From: Arthrobacter sp. UNC362MFTsu5.1
Lineage (GTDB): Bacteria > Actinomycetota > Actinomycetes > Actinomycetales > Micrococcaceae
Length of the DNA stretch: 64,000 nucleotides
Direction of reading: 5' to 3'
Assembly: GCF_000685965.1 (NCBI RefSeq)
Contig: NZ_JMLE01000018.1
Coordinates: 1-64,000, forward strand
In this document: positions 7,159 to 15,567 of the stretch, one piece after another
How positions within the stretch are numbered: position 1 is the stretch's first letter
How the letters are laid out: every line of letters begins with the position of its first letter
Program-made: the position numbers and the translations under genes
Notes under the pieces: generated by a model
Told to the model about the DNA's origin: nothing
What the model saw: only the letters and a program-made list of their open reading frames with translations
Database searches by the model: none

Positions 7159-8514
7159 CTAGGAGCGTGGAACGCGGACGACGACGGGTCCCAACCGGTC
7201 CGCTGTCAGGGTCACCTTCAACGCTCCATCGGTGAAGGTCAGTGCGCCGCCTGGCCCGGCTACGGACGCCTTGTCGAAGGCGAACCGTTCTGCCCCAGGC
7301 TCGAGGACAATCTCGGCATCCTCCTTGGTTGAATCAATAAAGGCAACAACCTCCGGGCCGCGGTCTACCCAGCGGGTCCAGCTGCTCTCGCCGCCGCTGG
7401 CCGTCGAAGCAGCAGGCTCAAGCGGAAGCGCGCCGACCAGGTACTCCTTGGCAGTTGCCATCCAGCGTCCCAGGTCGGTCAGTGCCCGGCGTTGGATTTC
7501 GGGGATGGTGCCGTCTGCCTTCGGCCCCACGTTCAACAGGAAGTGCCCGCCCCGGGAGACGACGTCCGTGAGGTGTTGGGCCAACTGCCGGCCGGTAAGT
7601 GACTGTTCCGGGCCTTCCACCTGGTTGTAACCGAAGGAGAATCCGACGCCGCGGCAGTTCTCCCACTGAGATTCCGACTCGGACTGGGAGAAGTGCTCGT
7701 ACTCGCTGGTGGCGTAGTCCTTATGCGTCTCGCCCCATCGGTCATTGACCACGCCATCGGGGTTGGCAGCGTAAAAGTGCTGGAACAGGGTCCCGAGCCC
7801 GTACTTGCCGAAGTGCTTGCCGGCGTCGGGCCATTCAATGTCATTCCACAGGATGTCGGGACGGTACTTGTCCACCAGGTCCACCACATGTTTGTAAGCA
7901 TATTTCGCGTAGCCGGCGTCCTTGGGCCGGGACGTATCATGGACGCTTTGGCTGGTGAGATGGGGCGGGAAGGGGCGTACGTGCCAGTCCAGTCCGCCCG
8001 AGTAGTACAGGCCCAGCTTCAGCCCCTTCTCTTCCACGGCATGCGCAATCTCACCGATCAGGTCCTTGCGGGGTCCGCGGTGAACCGTATTCCGTTCTCC
8101 TGTTTCGGGTGCATCCCAGAGGGCGATGCCGTCGTGGTGCTTGGTGGTCGGAACCACGTAGTCCGCGCCGGCAAATTTGAACAGCTCCACCCAGTCCGCG
8201 GGATCGAATTGCTCCGCTTTCCACTGGTCCAGGAAAGCGTCATAGTCCTCGCCGTCGAACGCCTCCTTCTGGTGCTGCTGTGCAGGGCTGCCGTCAATGC
8301 GGATGGTGTTGTAGTACCACTCCGCATACGGGTTGTGGGTGAACCACTCGCGGTCGTCGTCGATGGTGCCCAGTGCCCCGATGGGCTCCGCCCAGGCGGG
8401 AACAGAGTAGGCGCCCCAGTGGATGAAGATGCCGAACGGCGCGTTCTGGAACCATTCCGGCACAGGCCGGGACAGCTGGTTCCATTCTTCAGGGGTGGCC
8501 GTTGCGTCGGTCAT
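7159..8514 (-). CDS. Alpha-L-fucosidase, glycoside hydrolase family 29
   Basis: The 451-residue enzyme has GH29 landmarks: NAPFGIFIHWGAYSVPAW (25-41), the substrate-binding KHHDG at 125-129, GLYYSG around 168-173 and the catalytic nucleophile Asp225 in DILWNDIEWPD. It releases L-fucose from fucosides with retention. There is no signal peptide, so it should act in the cytoplasm on fucosylated oligosaccharides brought in by the ABC importer encoded just upstream. It is the last gene of the minus-strand unit (binding protein, two permeases, fucosidase). The length is that of the compact bacterial GH29 enzymes that lack carbohydrate-binding modules. Confidence 0.93.
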   Translation of the reverse strand: MTDATATPEEWNQLSRPVPEWFQNAPFGIFIHWGAYSVPAWAEPIGALGTIDDDREWFTHNPYAEWYYNTIRIDGSPAQQHQKEAFDGEDYDAFLDQWKAEQFDPADWVELFKFAGADYVVPTTKHHDGIALWDAPETGERNTVHRGPRKDLIGEIAHAVEEKGLKLGLYYSGGLDWHVRPFPPHLTSQSVHDTSRPKDAGYAKYAYKHVVDLVDKYRPDILWNDIEWPDAGKHFGKYGLGTLFQHFYAANPDGVVNDRWGETHKDYATSEYEHFSQSESESQWENCRGVGFSFGYNQVEGPEQSLTGRQLAQHLTDVVSRGGHFLLNVGPKADGTIPEIQRRALTDLGRWMATAKEYLVGALPLEPAASTASGGESSWTRWVDRGPEVVAFIDSTKEDAEIVLEPGAERFAFDKASVAGPGGALTFTDGALKVTLTADRLGPVVVRVPRS

Positions 8515-8580
8515 TTCTGCGCTCCGATTCTTGAATCAATGATTTGAATGTTGATGACATCTCGGGATGAGGGGTGGCGG

Positions 8581-9480
8581 TCAGCGGCCGCCGAAGCCGC
8601 CCATGCTGACGCCCTTCACCAGCTGGCGCTGCAGGAGGATGACCACCAGCAGGCTGGGAATGACGGCAACGGTTGCGGCGGCCATCAGAGGGCCCCAGTC
8701 GGTGCCGCGTTCGCCGGAGAACATGGACAGTCCCAGCGGGATGGTGGCCTGTGAGACGTCGTTGATGACGATCAGAGGCCAGAGGAAGCTGCTCCAGTAG
8801 TCAATGAAACTGAATACCGCCACCACGGCGAGCGGTGCCCGGACCAGCGGCAGGATGACGCTCCAGAGGATCCGGATTGACCCGGCACCGTCAATTCTTG
8901 CCGCCTCTTCAAACTCCACCGGCAGCGAGAGGAGGAACTGGCGGATCAGGAACGCTCCGAATGCGCCGAAGGCAAACGGAACGATGAGGGCGGGCAGGGA
9001 GTTCACCAGCTCAAGCTTGTTCATCATGATGTACAGCGGAATCACCAGGACCTCCTGCGGCAGCACCAGGGTGCCCAGGAAGACGAGGAACAGCTTGTCT
9101 CGGTGCTTGAACTGCAGGCGCGCAAAGGCGTACGCGGAGAGCAACGACACCACCGTAGTCAGGACTGCTCCGGAAACCGCCACCAGGAAGCTGTTGGCGA
9201 TGACCTGCCCGAACGGGATTGAAGTCCACGCGGTGATGTAGTTGGACCATTCGATACGGGAAGCCAAGAGGCTTGATCCGGTGGAGAAGACTTCGGAGGT
9301 GGGCTTGAGGGATGTTGCGATCATCCACACGAACGGGAAGAAGAAGACCAGCCCCACGAGGATGATGCCGATCCGGCTGATGTAGCGCCCCGGGTGCCTC
9401 TTCGTGCGCAGATTCATGGCGTGGCGCCGGTGGGACGCGGACTTGTCGGTCGCCGGCTTGGCCAGCATTTCAGTTGTCAT
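8581..9480 (-). CDS. Carbohydrate ABC transporter permease, MalG type
   Basis: A 299-residue inner-membrane protein with six predicted helices and the EAA loop EFEEAARIDGAGSIRILWSVILPL near residue 210, which contacts the ATPase. The N-terminal helix (IGIILVGLVFFFPFVWMIATSL) and TSLKPTSEVF motif are typical of MalG-like subunits. It overlaps the upstream MalF-type gene by 11 bp, so the two are translationally coupled. With the binding protein and MalF-type partner it should import fucosyl-oligosaccharides or L-fucose. No ATPase gene is in the cluster; actinobacteria usually share MsiK. Confidence 0.92.
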   Translation of the reverse strand: MTTEMLAKPATDKSASHRRHAMNLRTKRHPGRYISRIGIILVGLVFFFPFVWMIATSLKPTSEVFSTGSSLLASRIEWSNYITAWTSIPFGQVIANSFLVAVSGAVLTTVVSLLSAYAFARLQFKHRDKLFLVFLGTLVLPQEVLVIPLYIMMNKLELVNSLPALIVPFAFGAFGAFLIRQFLLSLPVEFEEAARIDGAGSIRILWSVILPLVRAPLAVVAVFSFIDYWSSFLWPLIVINDVSQATIPLGLSMFSGERGTDWGPLMAAATVAVIPSLLVVILLQRQLVKGVSMGGFGGR

Positions 9481-10390
9481 AGTTGACCAGCCTCTTCTGC
9501 TGCGAGAACTGCAGAGCCGTAATGAGCATGACGATCACAAACAGTGCCCAGGCCAATGCCGAGGCGTATCCGAGTTTGTCGAAGGAAAATCCGTTGCGGT
9601 AGAGGTACAGGACGATCGTGTTGGTGGACTCACCGGGCCCGCCGAGCGTCAGCAGGTAGGGCTGTGTGAACACCTTGAACGATCCGATGATGGTCATCAC
9701 CGTGCAGAAAAAGAGCGACGGCGACAACATGGGCAGGACCACCTGGAAGAACCGTTGCCACGGGCCCGCGCCGTCGATGCGTGCCGCTTCCAGCAGGTTG
9801 GGCGAGATGCTGTTGAGGCCTGCGCCGAGGACGATGATGTTGTAGCCGACTCCCTGCCACACGGACATGGCGATCAGCGATCCCATGGCCAGCTGGCTGT
9901 CGCTGAGCCAGGACGGCCCGGCGATGCCAAAATTCGCAAGGAAACTGTTGACTACCCCGTCGTCGGTCAGCATCAGCCGCCACACCAGCGCATTGGCCAC
10001 CATCGGCGTCACCACCGGGATGAAGAACAGGACCCGGAAGAAGGGTCCCCAGCTGCCAAGGTTGTGCAGCCAGGTGGACAGGCCCAGCGCCAGGACAAGG
10101 TTGAGCACGGTGTAGCAGACGGCGAAGAACAGGGTGTTGCCCAGGACTGTCCAGAACACGGGGTCGCCGCTTAGCATCCGGACGTAATTGTCCAGACCTA
10201 CGAACTCCGGCGCCCCGAACAGCGGCCAGTCGAACAGGCTGATCACCAGGGAAGCGATGAGCGGCAGCACAATAAATATCAGGAACCCGAGCATCCCCGG
10301 GGCAAGGTAGGCTGCCGCGAGCCTGCCGTGGCCCGTAATCGCCGTGGGCTTCTTTCCGTTTTTTACAGCTAGCGTGGGTAGAGCAGTCAT
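9470..10390 (-). CDS. Carbohydrate ABC transporter permease, MalF/UgpA type
   Basis: The 306-residue protein has six helices and the EAA motif NLLEAARIDGAGPWQRFFQVVLPML near residue 220. The N-terminus (YLAPGMLGFLIFIVLPLIASLVISLFDW) is the usual MalF/UgpA first helix. The gene lies 56 bp downstream of the binding-protein gene and overlaps the second permease. It forms the heterodimeric channel with the MalG-type subunit. Substrate assignment to fucosides comes from the fucosidase and the fucose catabolic genes around it. Confidence 0.92.
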   Translation of the reverse strand: MTALPTLAVKNGKKPTAITGHGRLAAAYLAPGMLGFLIFIVLPLIASLVISLFDWPLFGAPEFVGLDNYVRMLSGDPVFWTVLGNTLFFAVCYTVLNLVLALGLSTWLHNLGSWGPFFRVLFFIPVVTPMVANALVWRLMLTDDGVVNSFLANFGIAGPSWLSDSQLAMGSLIAMSVWQGVGYNIIVLGAGLNSISPNLLEAARIDGAGPWQRFFQVVLPMLSPSLFFCTVMTIIGSFKVFTQPYLLTLGGPGESTNTIVLYLYRNGFSFDKLGYASALAWALFVIVMLITALQFSQQKRLVNYDN

Positions 10391-10446
10391 CGTTGACCTA
10401 TTCCAATAAGGGGGCAGGCCCTGCTGGGAGCCCGCCCCCGGGAAGA

Positions 10447-11703
10447 TTACTTGGCTGAGTTCGAGATGGTGGAGAGAATTTCCTGTGCTGACTTGCTGCC
10501 CCGGAAACCCTCGCCTGAGTACTGGCTGAAGGTTGTCTCCACCTGGTTCCAGCTGGGCGTGGTCACCAGCGGGCGGCCGCTCTTCAGCAGGGCCTCCACC
10601 ACCGCAACATCCGATGCCGGCTTATTCGCGGCCCAGTCCTTGACCGCGGAATCCACGGACGGCACGGTCCCGCGGGCAGCGCCAACGGCACCGACCACCT
10701 CAGGTGTGGTGATCTTCATGATGTTCTTGAAGGCCGCCTCCTTATCCTTGCAGGACGCAGCAATCGCGAAGGCCGAGCCCTGGATCATACCGGTGCTCTC
10801 TCCCGAATCGGAGGGAACAACGGCGATCCCCACCTTGCCCTGGGTCTTGGTGGTCAACGTCTCGTACATCCACGGACCGTCAATGATCATGGCCGCCTTG
10901 CCACTCATGAACTGCTGCTCAGGGACATCCGTGCCATCGGAGGCCTGGGGCGCATTGGCCACCTTTTCCTTCGCCACCAGGTCAAAGGCAAACTGCTGGT
11001 CCTTGACCAGGCCCGCGTTGGTCAGGTCCAGCTTTGCGTCTTTGACCGGTTCGTTTCCGTTGGCGAAGGCAAGGGCAAGCCCGGGGCCGGACGCGAACCC
11101 CGGCGGAACGGCCAGCCCGGTCACACCCTCCTTGGTCAGCGCCTTCAAGTCAGCTGAAAACTGTTCTGTGGTGTAGCTGAGTGTTGGTTCCTTGACGCCG
11201 GCTGCCGCCAGGAGATCCTTGTTGTAGTACAGGACCACCGGCTCCGCGTCATAGGGGATGCCCCGGAGGGTGCCGTCCACCGTCAGGCCGTCGATCATTG
11301 CCTTGTTGTACATGGAGACGTCGATGTTATTGCTCTTGGCCAGCTCATCCAGCGGCACCGTCAGGTCCTTAAGCTCCTGCGTACGTGCCGCCTGCGTGGT
11401 GATGATGCATGGTGCTCCGGAGCTGGAGAGGCGGGTCTTGACCTTGGTCCAGTAGTCGTTAAAGCTGGGGCCCTCGAGGGCCAGGTTGAACTCCGGGTCC
11501 TTCTCCTTGGCTGCGTCCACGAATGCCTGCCACTGTGCACGGTCGCTGTCGTTAGTGATCCAGGTGTACATCGAGGAGGCTTCCTTGCCACCGTCCGATG
11601 AGGATCCGGCGCTGGATGAGCCACAGGCGCTTAGGGTGCCTGCTGCGAGGGCGGCCACCGCTGCCGCTGTCAGCAGCCTGCCGGTAAAGCGGTTGTTCGA
11701 CAC
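10447..11703 (-). CDS. Sugar ABC transporter substrate-binding lipoprotein
   Basis: The 418-residue protein starts at GTG 11703 behind GAAAGGAC. It has a lipoprotein signal with lipobox LSAC (Cys27), a Ser/Gly linker, then a family-1 solute-binding fold (ITNDSDRAQWQAFVDAAKEKDPEF, GIPYDAEPVVLYYNKDLLAAAG, FMSGKAAMIIDGPW). It is the first gene of the fucoside import and hydrolysis unit. A CATCGGATG operator lies 5 bp upstream of a TTGACT -35 element, so control by the adjacent GntR regulator is likely. Membrane-anchored on the outer face of the cell membrane; ligand inferred to be a fucoside. Confidence 0.92.
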   Translation of the reverse strand: MSNNRFTGRLLTAAAVAALAAGTLSACGSSSAGSSSDGGKEASSMYTWITNDSDRAQWQAFVDAAKEKDPEFNLALEGPSFNDYWTKVKTRLSSSGAPCIITTQAARTQELKDLTVPLDELAKSNNIDVSMYNKAMIDGLTVDGTLRGIPYDAEPVVLYYNKDLLAAAGVKEPTLSYTTEQFSADLKALTKEGVTGLAVPPGFASGPGLALAFANGNEPVKDAKLDLTNAGLVKDQQFAFDLVAKEKVANAPQASDGTDVPEQQFMSGKAAMIIDGPWMYETLTTKTQGKVGIAVVPSDSGESTGMIQGSAFAIAASCKDKEAAFKNIMKITTPEVVGAVGAARGTVPSVDSAVKDWAANKPASDVAVVEALLKSGRPLVTTPSWNQVETTFSQYSGEGFRGSKSAQEILSTISNSAK

Positions 11704-11798
11704 GATGAATGTCCTTTCATAGCTGGGGACAAAGGCTGCCGGCGACGTCCTCGTGGCCTGCCTGATGTGATTTCCGCAACCTTTGTTCCAACAGAATG

Positions 11799-11836
11799 AC
11801 CCTCCGGGCTGCCAGAAGTCAAGAAATCATCGGATG
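11799..11836 (-). promoter_or_regulatory. Promoter and GntR operator of the fucoside import operon
   Basis: On the minus strand CATCCGATG (11836-11828, palindrome CATC-N-GATG) precedes TTGACT (11822-11817). An 18-bp spacer and CATTCT follow as a possible -10. The same nonamer occurs twice in the divergent promoter at 12736 and 12799. Confidence 0.55.
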
Positions 11837-11887
11837 TTTCTGCATCACTTTTGGTCCTTGTGGCGCTGCCGAACGGTATTTGCACCG

Positions 11888-12688
11888 TTATTGGTTAACA
11901 AGATCGGATGAATAGGCGTCTTGACCATTAGACCCGAGGTCTAGCACACCTTCGGCCTGCTCCTCGAGCTCCGGCCCGGGGATGGCGGTGACATAGTCTT
12001 CCACCGCGTACAGGTGGTTTGCCATCCTCGTCCTTGCCCGGTCTACGTCATGGCGGCGCAGCGACTCCAAGATGCCAAGATGTTCACGGTGTGTCGCCAG
12101 GAGCCCCTCATTATCGTGGATGGACCGCCACATGCGCCCGCGGATCGTATTGGTGGACACGGTTTCGATGAGTGCGGACAGCACGTGGTTGGCGGACGCC
12201 CCGGCAATCAGCCGGTGAAACTCCACATCGCACTGCATTGCGGCGCTGTGGTCGATGGGCGCCGCATGGATAGCGGCATGGGCCCGCTCGAGGATGCGTT
12301 CCGCTTCTTCCAGTTGCCCGTCATCGATGCGGATCGCCGCCGCCGCGGCGGCCTCGGTCTCGAGGGCCCGCCGAACGGTGTGTACCTGGTTCGCCCGCTC
12401 GCCATCCTGCAGGCCCACCCAGAATTCCATGGCGGAAAGGAGGGCGGAGGGCTCCAGCCGGGTCACAAACGTTCCGGCTCCTTGCCGCGTTTCCAGGATG
12501 CCCATCGTGGACAAAGCCCGGACTCCTTCGCGAAGCGAGCCGCGGGAAACCTGCAGTTCCGCGGCGAGGTCCTTTTCGATCGGCAGCCGGTCCCCCGGCC
12601 GAAGTCGGCGGGACGACAGCATCCGTTTGATGCCGGAGATCACAACGTCGGTCTGGGACATGGAGCCGTTGGATGGACCATTGGTCAT
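11888..12688 (-). CDS. FCD-domain GntR-family regulator of L-fucose catabolism
   Basis: The 266-residue protein from ATG 12688 (preceded by AAAGG) has an N-terminal winged helix: VVISGIKRMLSSRRLRPGDRLPIEKDLAAELQVSRGSLREGVRAL, with GILETRQGAGTFV as wing. An all-helical FCD ligand domain follows (FHRLIAGASANHVLSALI, THREHLGILESLRRHD) and carries the conserved metal-binding His residues. The family (FadR/UxuR-like) senses sugar acids or similar small ligands and usually represses. It sits between the import unit and the divergent catabolic operon, and three CATCNGATG palindromes flank it. The inducer is plausibly L-fuconate or a later intermediate (inference). Confidence 0.9.
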   Translation of the reverse strand: MTNGPSNGSMSQTDVVISGIKRMLSSRRLRPGDRLPIEKDLAAELQVSRGSLREGVRALSTMGILETRQGAGTFVTRLEPSALLSAMEFWVGLQDGERANQVHTVRRALETEAAAAAAIRIDDGQLEEAERILERAHAAIHAAPIDHSAAMQCDVEFHRLIAGASANHVLSALIETVSTNTIRGRMWRSIHDNEGLLATHREHLGILESLRRHDVDRARTRMANHLYAVEDYVTAIPGPELEEQAEGVLDLGSNGQDAYSSDLVNQ

Positions 12689-12735
12689 GACAGCCGCCTT
12701 TCTTGGTGTTCCGTCAGCTAGCACTTCAACACTTT

Positions 12736-12807
12736 CATCAGATGTATTGCTTGGAAAAACCCCGCTACTCCTATATTCTCATCAAATACTTCCAAATACA
12801 TCAGATG
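12736..12807 (+). promoter_or_regulatory. Divergent promoter with two CATCAGATG operators
   Basis: Identical CATCAGATG palindromes at 12736-12744 and 12799-12807 are 63 bp apart, about six helical turns. Between them lies TTGGAA (12751) - 17 bp - TATTCT (12774), a good promoter for the fuconate dehydratase operon. The second operator lies just after the expected start of transcription. The arrangement suits looping repression. Confidence 0.6.
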
Positions 12808-12863
12808 ATGCTCGCGACGTTGCTGGAGCGTCATCTTCCTAGCCTGAACCTGGAGGGCTCACC

Positions 12864-14249
12864 ATGCCACAAATCACCGGTTATGACGTGTTCGACGTGC
12901 GGTTTCCGACGTCGCTGTCCGCGGACGGCTCCGACGCCATGAACCACGACGCGGATTACTCAGCTGCCTACATCGTGCTGAAGACGGACGACCCTGCCGT
13001 CTACGGGTGCGGCTTCACCTTCACCATCGGCCGCGGCACCGAAGTCTGTGCCGCCGCCATGGAACTGCGGGCCCGCCCGCTCGTGGGGCAGGACGTCGAT
13101 GGAATCTGCGCCAGCCCGGGGGAAACTTACCGGGGCCTCAAACGCGATTCGCAGCTCCGCTGGCTGGGGCCCGACAAGGGCGTAGAGCACCTCGCGCTCG
13201 GAGCGGTCATGAACGCGGTGTGGGACCTAGCTGCCCGCCGGGCAGGAAAACCGCTGTGGCGGTTCCTAGTGGATATGACTCCGGAGCAGATCGTGGACGC
13301 CGCCGACCTCAGCTATCTATCGGACGCACTGACGAAAGAGGAGGCGCTGGGACTTTTGGCCCGCCTCGCTCCAACCAGGGAAGAGCGCATCCGGGAGCTG
13401 AGCCGGGACGGCTACCCGTGCTACACCACCTCCGCCGGCTGGCTCGGCTACTCGGACGAGAAACTTCGGAGGCTCTGCCAGGAGGCTGTGGACCAAGGGT
13501 ACCGCCACATCAAACTCAAGGTGGGCGCATCACTGGAGGACGACATCCGCCGGCTGCGGATCGCCCGCGACGTGATCGGGCCTGAGGGCAACCTCATGAT
13601 CGATGCCAACCAGGTGTGGGACGTTCCGCAGGCCATCGACTGGATCAAGCAGCTGTCCGAATTCAATCCGCTCTGGATCGAAGAGCCCACCAGCCCCGAC
13701 GATGTCCTGGGCCACGCCGAAATCCGCAGGGCTGTCCAGCCGATCGGAGTGGCTACCGGCGAGCACGGCATGAACCGGGTGCTCTTCAAGCAGCTCTTCC
13801 AAGCCCGGGCAATCGACTACTGCCAGCTGGACGCATGTCGGCTCGCCAGCGTAAACGAAGTGCTTGCTGTGCAGCTGATGGCGGCGAAGTTCGGCATCCC
13901 GGTCTGCCCGCACGCCGGCGGTGTGGGTTTGTGTGAGCTGGTCCAGCATTTGTCCATCTTTGACTTCATCGCCGTCTCGGGAGACCTCACGGGGCGGGTC
14001 ACGGAGTTCGTGGACCACCTGCACGAGCACTTTGTGGATCCGTGCATCATCAAAAACGGCGCCTACGTTATGCCGGCCAACCCCGGGTACTCGGCAGAAC
14101 TGAAGGAGCAGACACTTCAGGAATACGCCTTTCCCTGGGGCAGCTACTGGACGGGAACGGACGCCGGACGCGCCGAACAGGCGTGGCGAGCCGGCAACGC
14201 AGCCGGACGCATCGCCTTCGCCAGTACCCGCACACAGGAGCACGCATGA
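12864..14249 (+). CDS. fucD: L-fuconate dehydratase, enolase superfamily
   Basis: The 461-residue protein has the mandelate-racemase-type barrel with the full FucD set: KxK acid/base Lys217 and Lys219 (HIKLKVG), metal ligands Asp247 (MIDANQ), Glu273 (WIEEP) and Glu300 (ATGEHG), and His350 (CPHAGG). These fall within one residue of the positions known for the Xanthomonas campestris enzyme. It dehydrates L-fuconate to 2-keto-3-deoxy-L-fuconate in the cytoplasm. It is the first gene of the divergent catabolic operon, and its stop overlaps the next start (ATGA). Length is normal for the family. Confidence 0.93.
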   Translation: MPQITGYDVFDVRFPTSLSADGSDAMNHDADYSAAYIVLKTDDPAVYGCGFTFTIGRGTEVCAAAMELRARPLVGQDVDGICASPGETYRGLKRDSQLRWLGPDKGVEHLALGAVMNAVWDLAARRAGKPLWRFLVDMTPEQIVDAADLSYLSDALTKEEALGLLARLAPTREERIRELSRDGYPCYTTSAGWLGYSDEKLRRLCQEAVDQGYRHIKLKVGASLEDDIRRLRIARDVIGPEGNLMIDANQVWDVPQAIDWIKQLSEFNPLWIEEPTSPDDVLGHAEIRRAVQPIGVATGEHGMNRVLFKQLFQARAIDYCQLDACRLASVNEVLAVQLMAAKFGIPVCPHAGGVGLCELVQHLSIFDFIAVSGDLTGRVTEFVDHLHEHFVDPCIIKNGAYVMPANPGYSAELKEQTLQEYAFPWGSYWTGTDAGRAEQAWRAGNAAGRIAFASTRTQEHA

Positions 14250-14674
14250 TCAACTACACCCTCACCCACCCGGGCCTGCTGACAGCCCTCGCCGAATCCG
14301 GCCACGGGTCCCAGATTCTGATTGCAGACGCCAACTACCCGCACAACACCGGCGCACCTGCCGCCGCCCGGCGCATACCGCTGAACCTGCGCCCGGGCCT
14401 GCTTACCATCGACCAGATCCTCGAGGTGCTGATCGACGCCGTGCCCATAGAAGCGGCAGCGGTCATGACGCCGCCGGACGGAACCTGGACGGAGGCCGTC
14501 AAAGGCTACGAACGCGCGCTTGGCACCGGGGTGCCCATCACTTCCCATCAGCGCTTCGAGTTCTACGACGCCGCCCGCTCCCCGGACGTCGCCGTCGTCA
14601 TCGCCAGCGGAGACACACGGCACTACGCCAACCTGCTGCTGACCATCGGCGTCCGGCCCGACGGCACGGCCTGA
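14246..14674 (+). CDS. fucU: L-fucose mutarotase, RbsD/FucU family
   Basis: A 142-residue protein starting at the ATGA overlap with fucD. It has the RbsD/FucU pattern LTHPGLLTALAESGHGSQILIADANYP near the N-terminus, the catalytic His in SGHG, and TRHYANLLLTIG at the C-terminus. FucU interconverts the anomers of L-fucose, so it would supply the anomer oxidised by the fucose dehydrogenase encoded downstream. Length and end motif agree with FucU rather than the slightly shorter RbsD. Confidence 0.9.
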   Translation: MINYTLTHPGLLTALAESGHGSQILIADANYPHNTGAPAAARRIPLNLRPGLLTIDQILEVLIDAVPIEAAAVMTPPDGTWTEAVKGYERALGTGVPITSHQRFEFYDAARSPDVAVVIASGDTRHYANLLLTIGVRPDGTA

Positions 14675-14686
14675 CCGGGAAGTGCC

Positions 14687-15565
14687 ATGAAAGTCATCGA
14701 CACCCACGTCCATGTCTGGGATCCCGCCGCGCTTGACTACGCCTGGCTGGCGGATGATCCTGCGCTGAACAAGCCGTTCATGCCTTCGGACCTTCCACAC
14801 GCGGCGGCCGCCACCCGGGCGGCCATCTTCGTCCAGGCCGATTGCCGGGAGGACCAGGCACTTAAGGAAGTGGACTGGGTCAGTAGCCTCAGCGCTGGCT
14901 GGCCGCAGCTGGCCGCCATCGTGGCCTTCGCACCGATCAGCCGCGGCGACAACGTGGCGGAGGACCTCGACCAGCTGCTGGAGCGGCCCCTGGTCCGAGG
15001 GGTCCGCCAGCTCTTCCAGGACCGGGACAACTCCTTTATCCTGCATCCGGCCATGCTGGCAGGAGCACGCCAAGTGGCCCGCGCCGGACTCACATTCGAC
15101 GCGTGCATCCGTTTCGGGCAGCTGCCCGCGCTGGCAAAATTCGCGGACGGCGTCCCCGACCTGCAAATCGTGCTGGACCATCTCGGCAAGCCGCCCATCG
15201 ACAGCGGCGAACTGACGGCCTGGAGCCGCGGAATGCGAGAGCTCGCCCGGCGGCCGAACATCGTCGTCAAGATCTCAGGGGCCGGTGCGGAAGCAGACCG
15301 GAACCGTCCCCTGGCGCCCCAAGCCCTGCCGTTCATCACGGAAACGCTGAACCTATTTGGGTCCGAACGTTGCATGTTCGGAAGCGACTGGCCCGTCTCC
15401 CTGACGAGGCCGGCCGACTACCAGGACTGGATCACCATTGTTGAAACGGCACTGACAGGCGCGTCTGCCGGAGAGCGCGAAAGCGTTGCCGAGGGGACGG
15501 CAAACCGCGTTTACAGGCTGGATAGAGCTACGGAACAGGTAGCAACCCAACAGGAGAAGGACTGA
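14687..15565 (+). CDS. L-fuconolactonase-type amidohydrolase
   Basis: The 292-residue protein belongs to the COG3618 amidohydrolases: N-terminal metal motif IDTHVHVWDP, IVLDHLGKPP with a catalytic His around residue 168, and MFGSDWPVS with the conserved Asp near 240. Enzymes of this group hydrolyse sugar lactones, and its place between fuconate dehydratase and fucose dehydrogenase points to L-fucono-1,5-lactone. It lies 12 bp after fucU and 2 bp before the aldo/keto reductase gene, so it is co-transcribed. Cytoplasmic. Confidence 0.88.
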   Translation: MKVIDTHVHVWDPAALDYAWLADDPALNKPFMPSDLPHAAAATRAAIFVQADCREDQALKEVDWVSSLSAGWPQLAAIVAFAPISRGDNVAEDLDQLLERPLVRGVRQLFQDRDNSFILHPAMLAGARQVARAGLTFDACIRFGQLPALAKFADGVPDLQIVLDHLGKPPIDSGELTAWSRGMRELARRPNIVVKISGAGAEADRNRPLAPQALPFITETLNLFGSERCMFGSDWPVSLTRPADYQDWITIVETALTGASAGERESVAEGTANRVYRLDRATEQVATQQEKD

Positions 15566-15567
15566 GA

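Noticed and set aside
7693..8547. 284-codon plus-strand frame opposite the fucosidase
   Set aside because: Antisense to a GH29 enzyme with intact catalytic residues; no family resemblance.
9404..10174. Long plus-strand frame opposite the fucoside permease genes
   Set aside because: It is antisense to two clear ABC permeases, has no domain, and its Gln/Arg/His-rich composition is that of a shadow frame.
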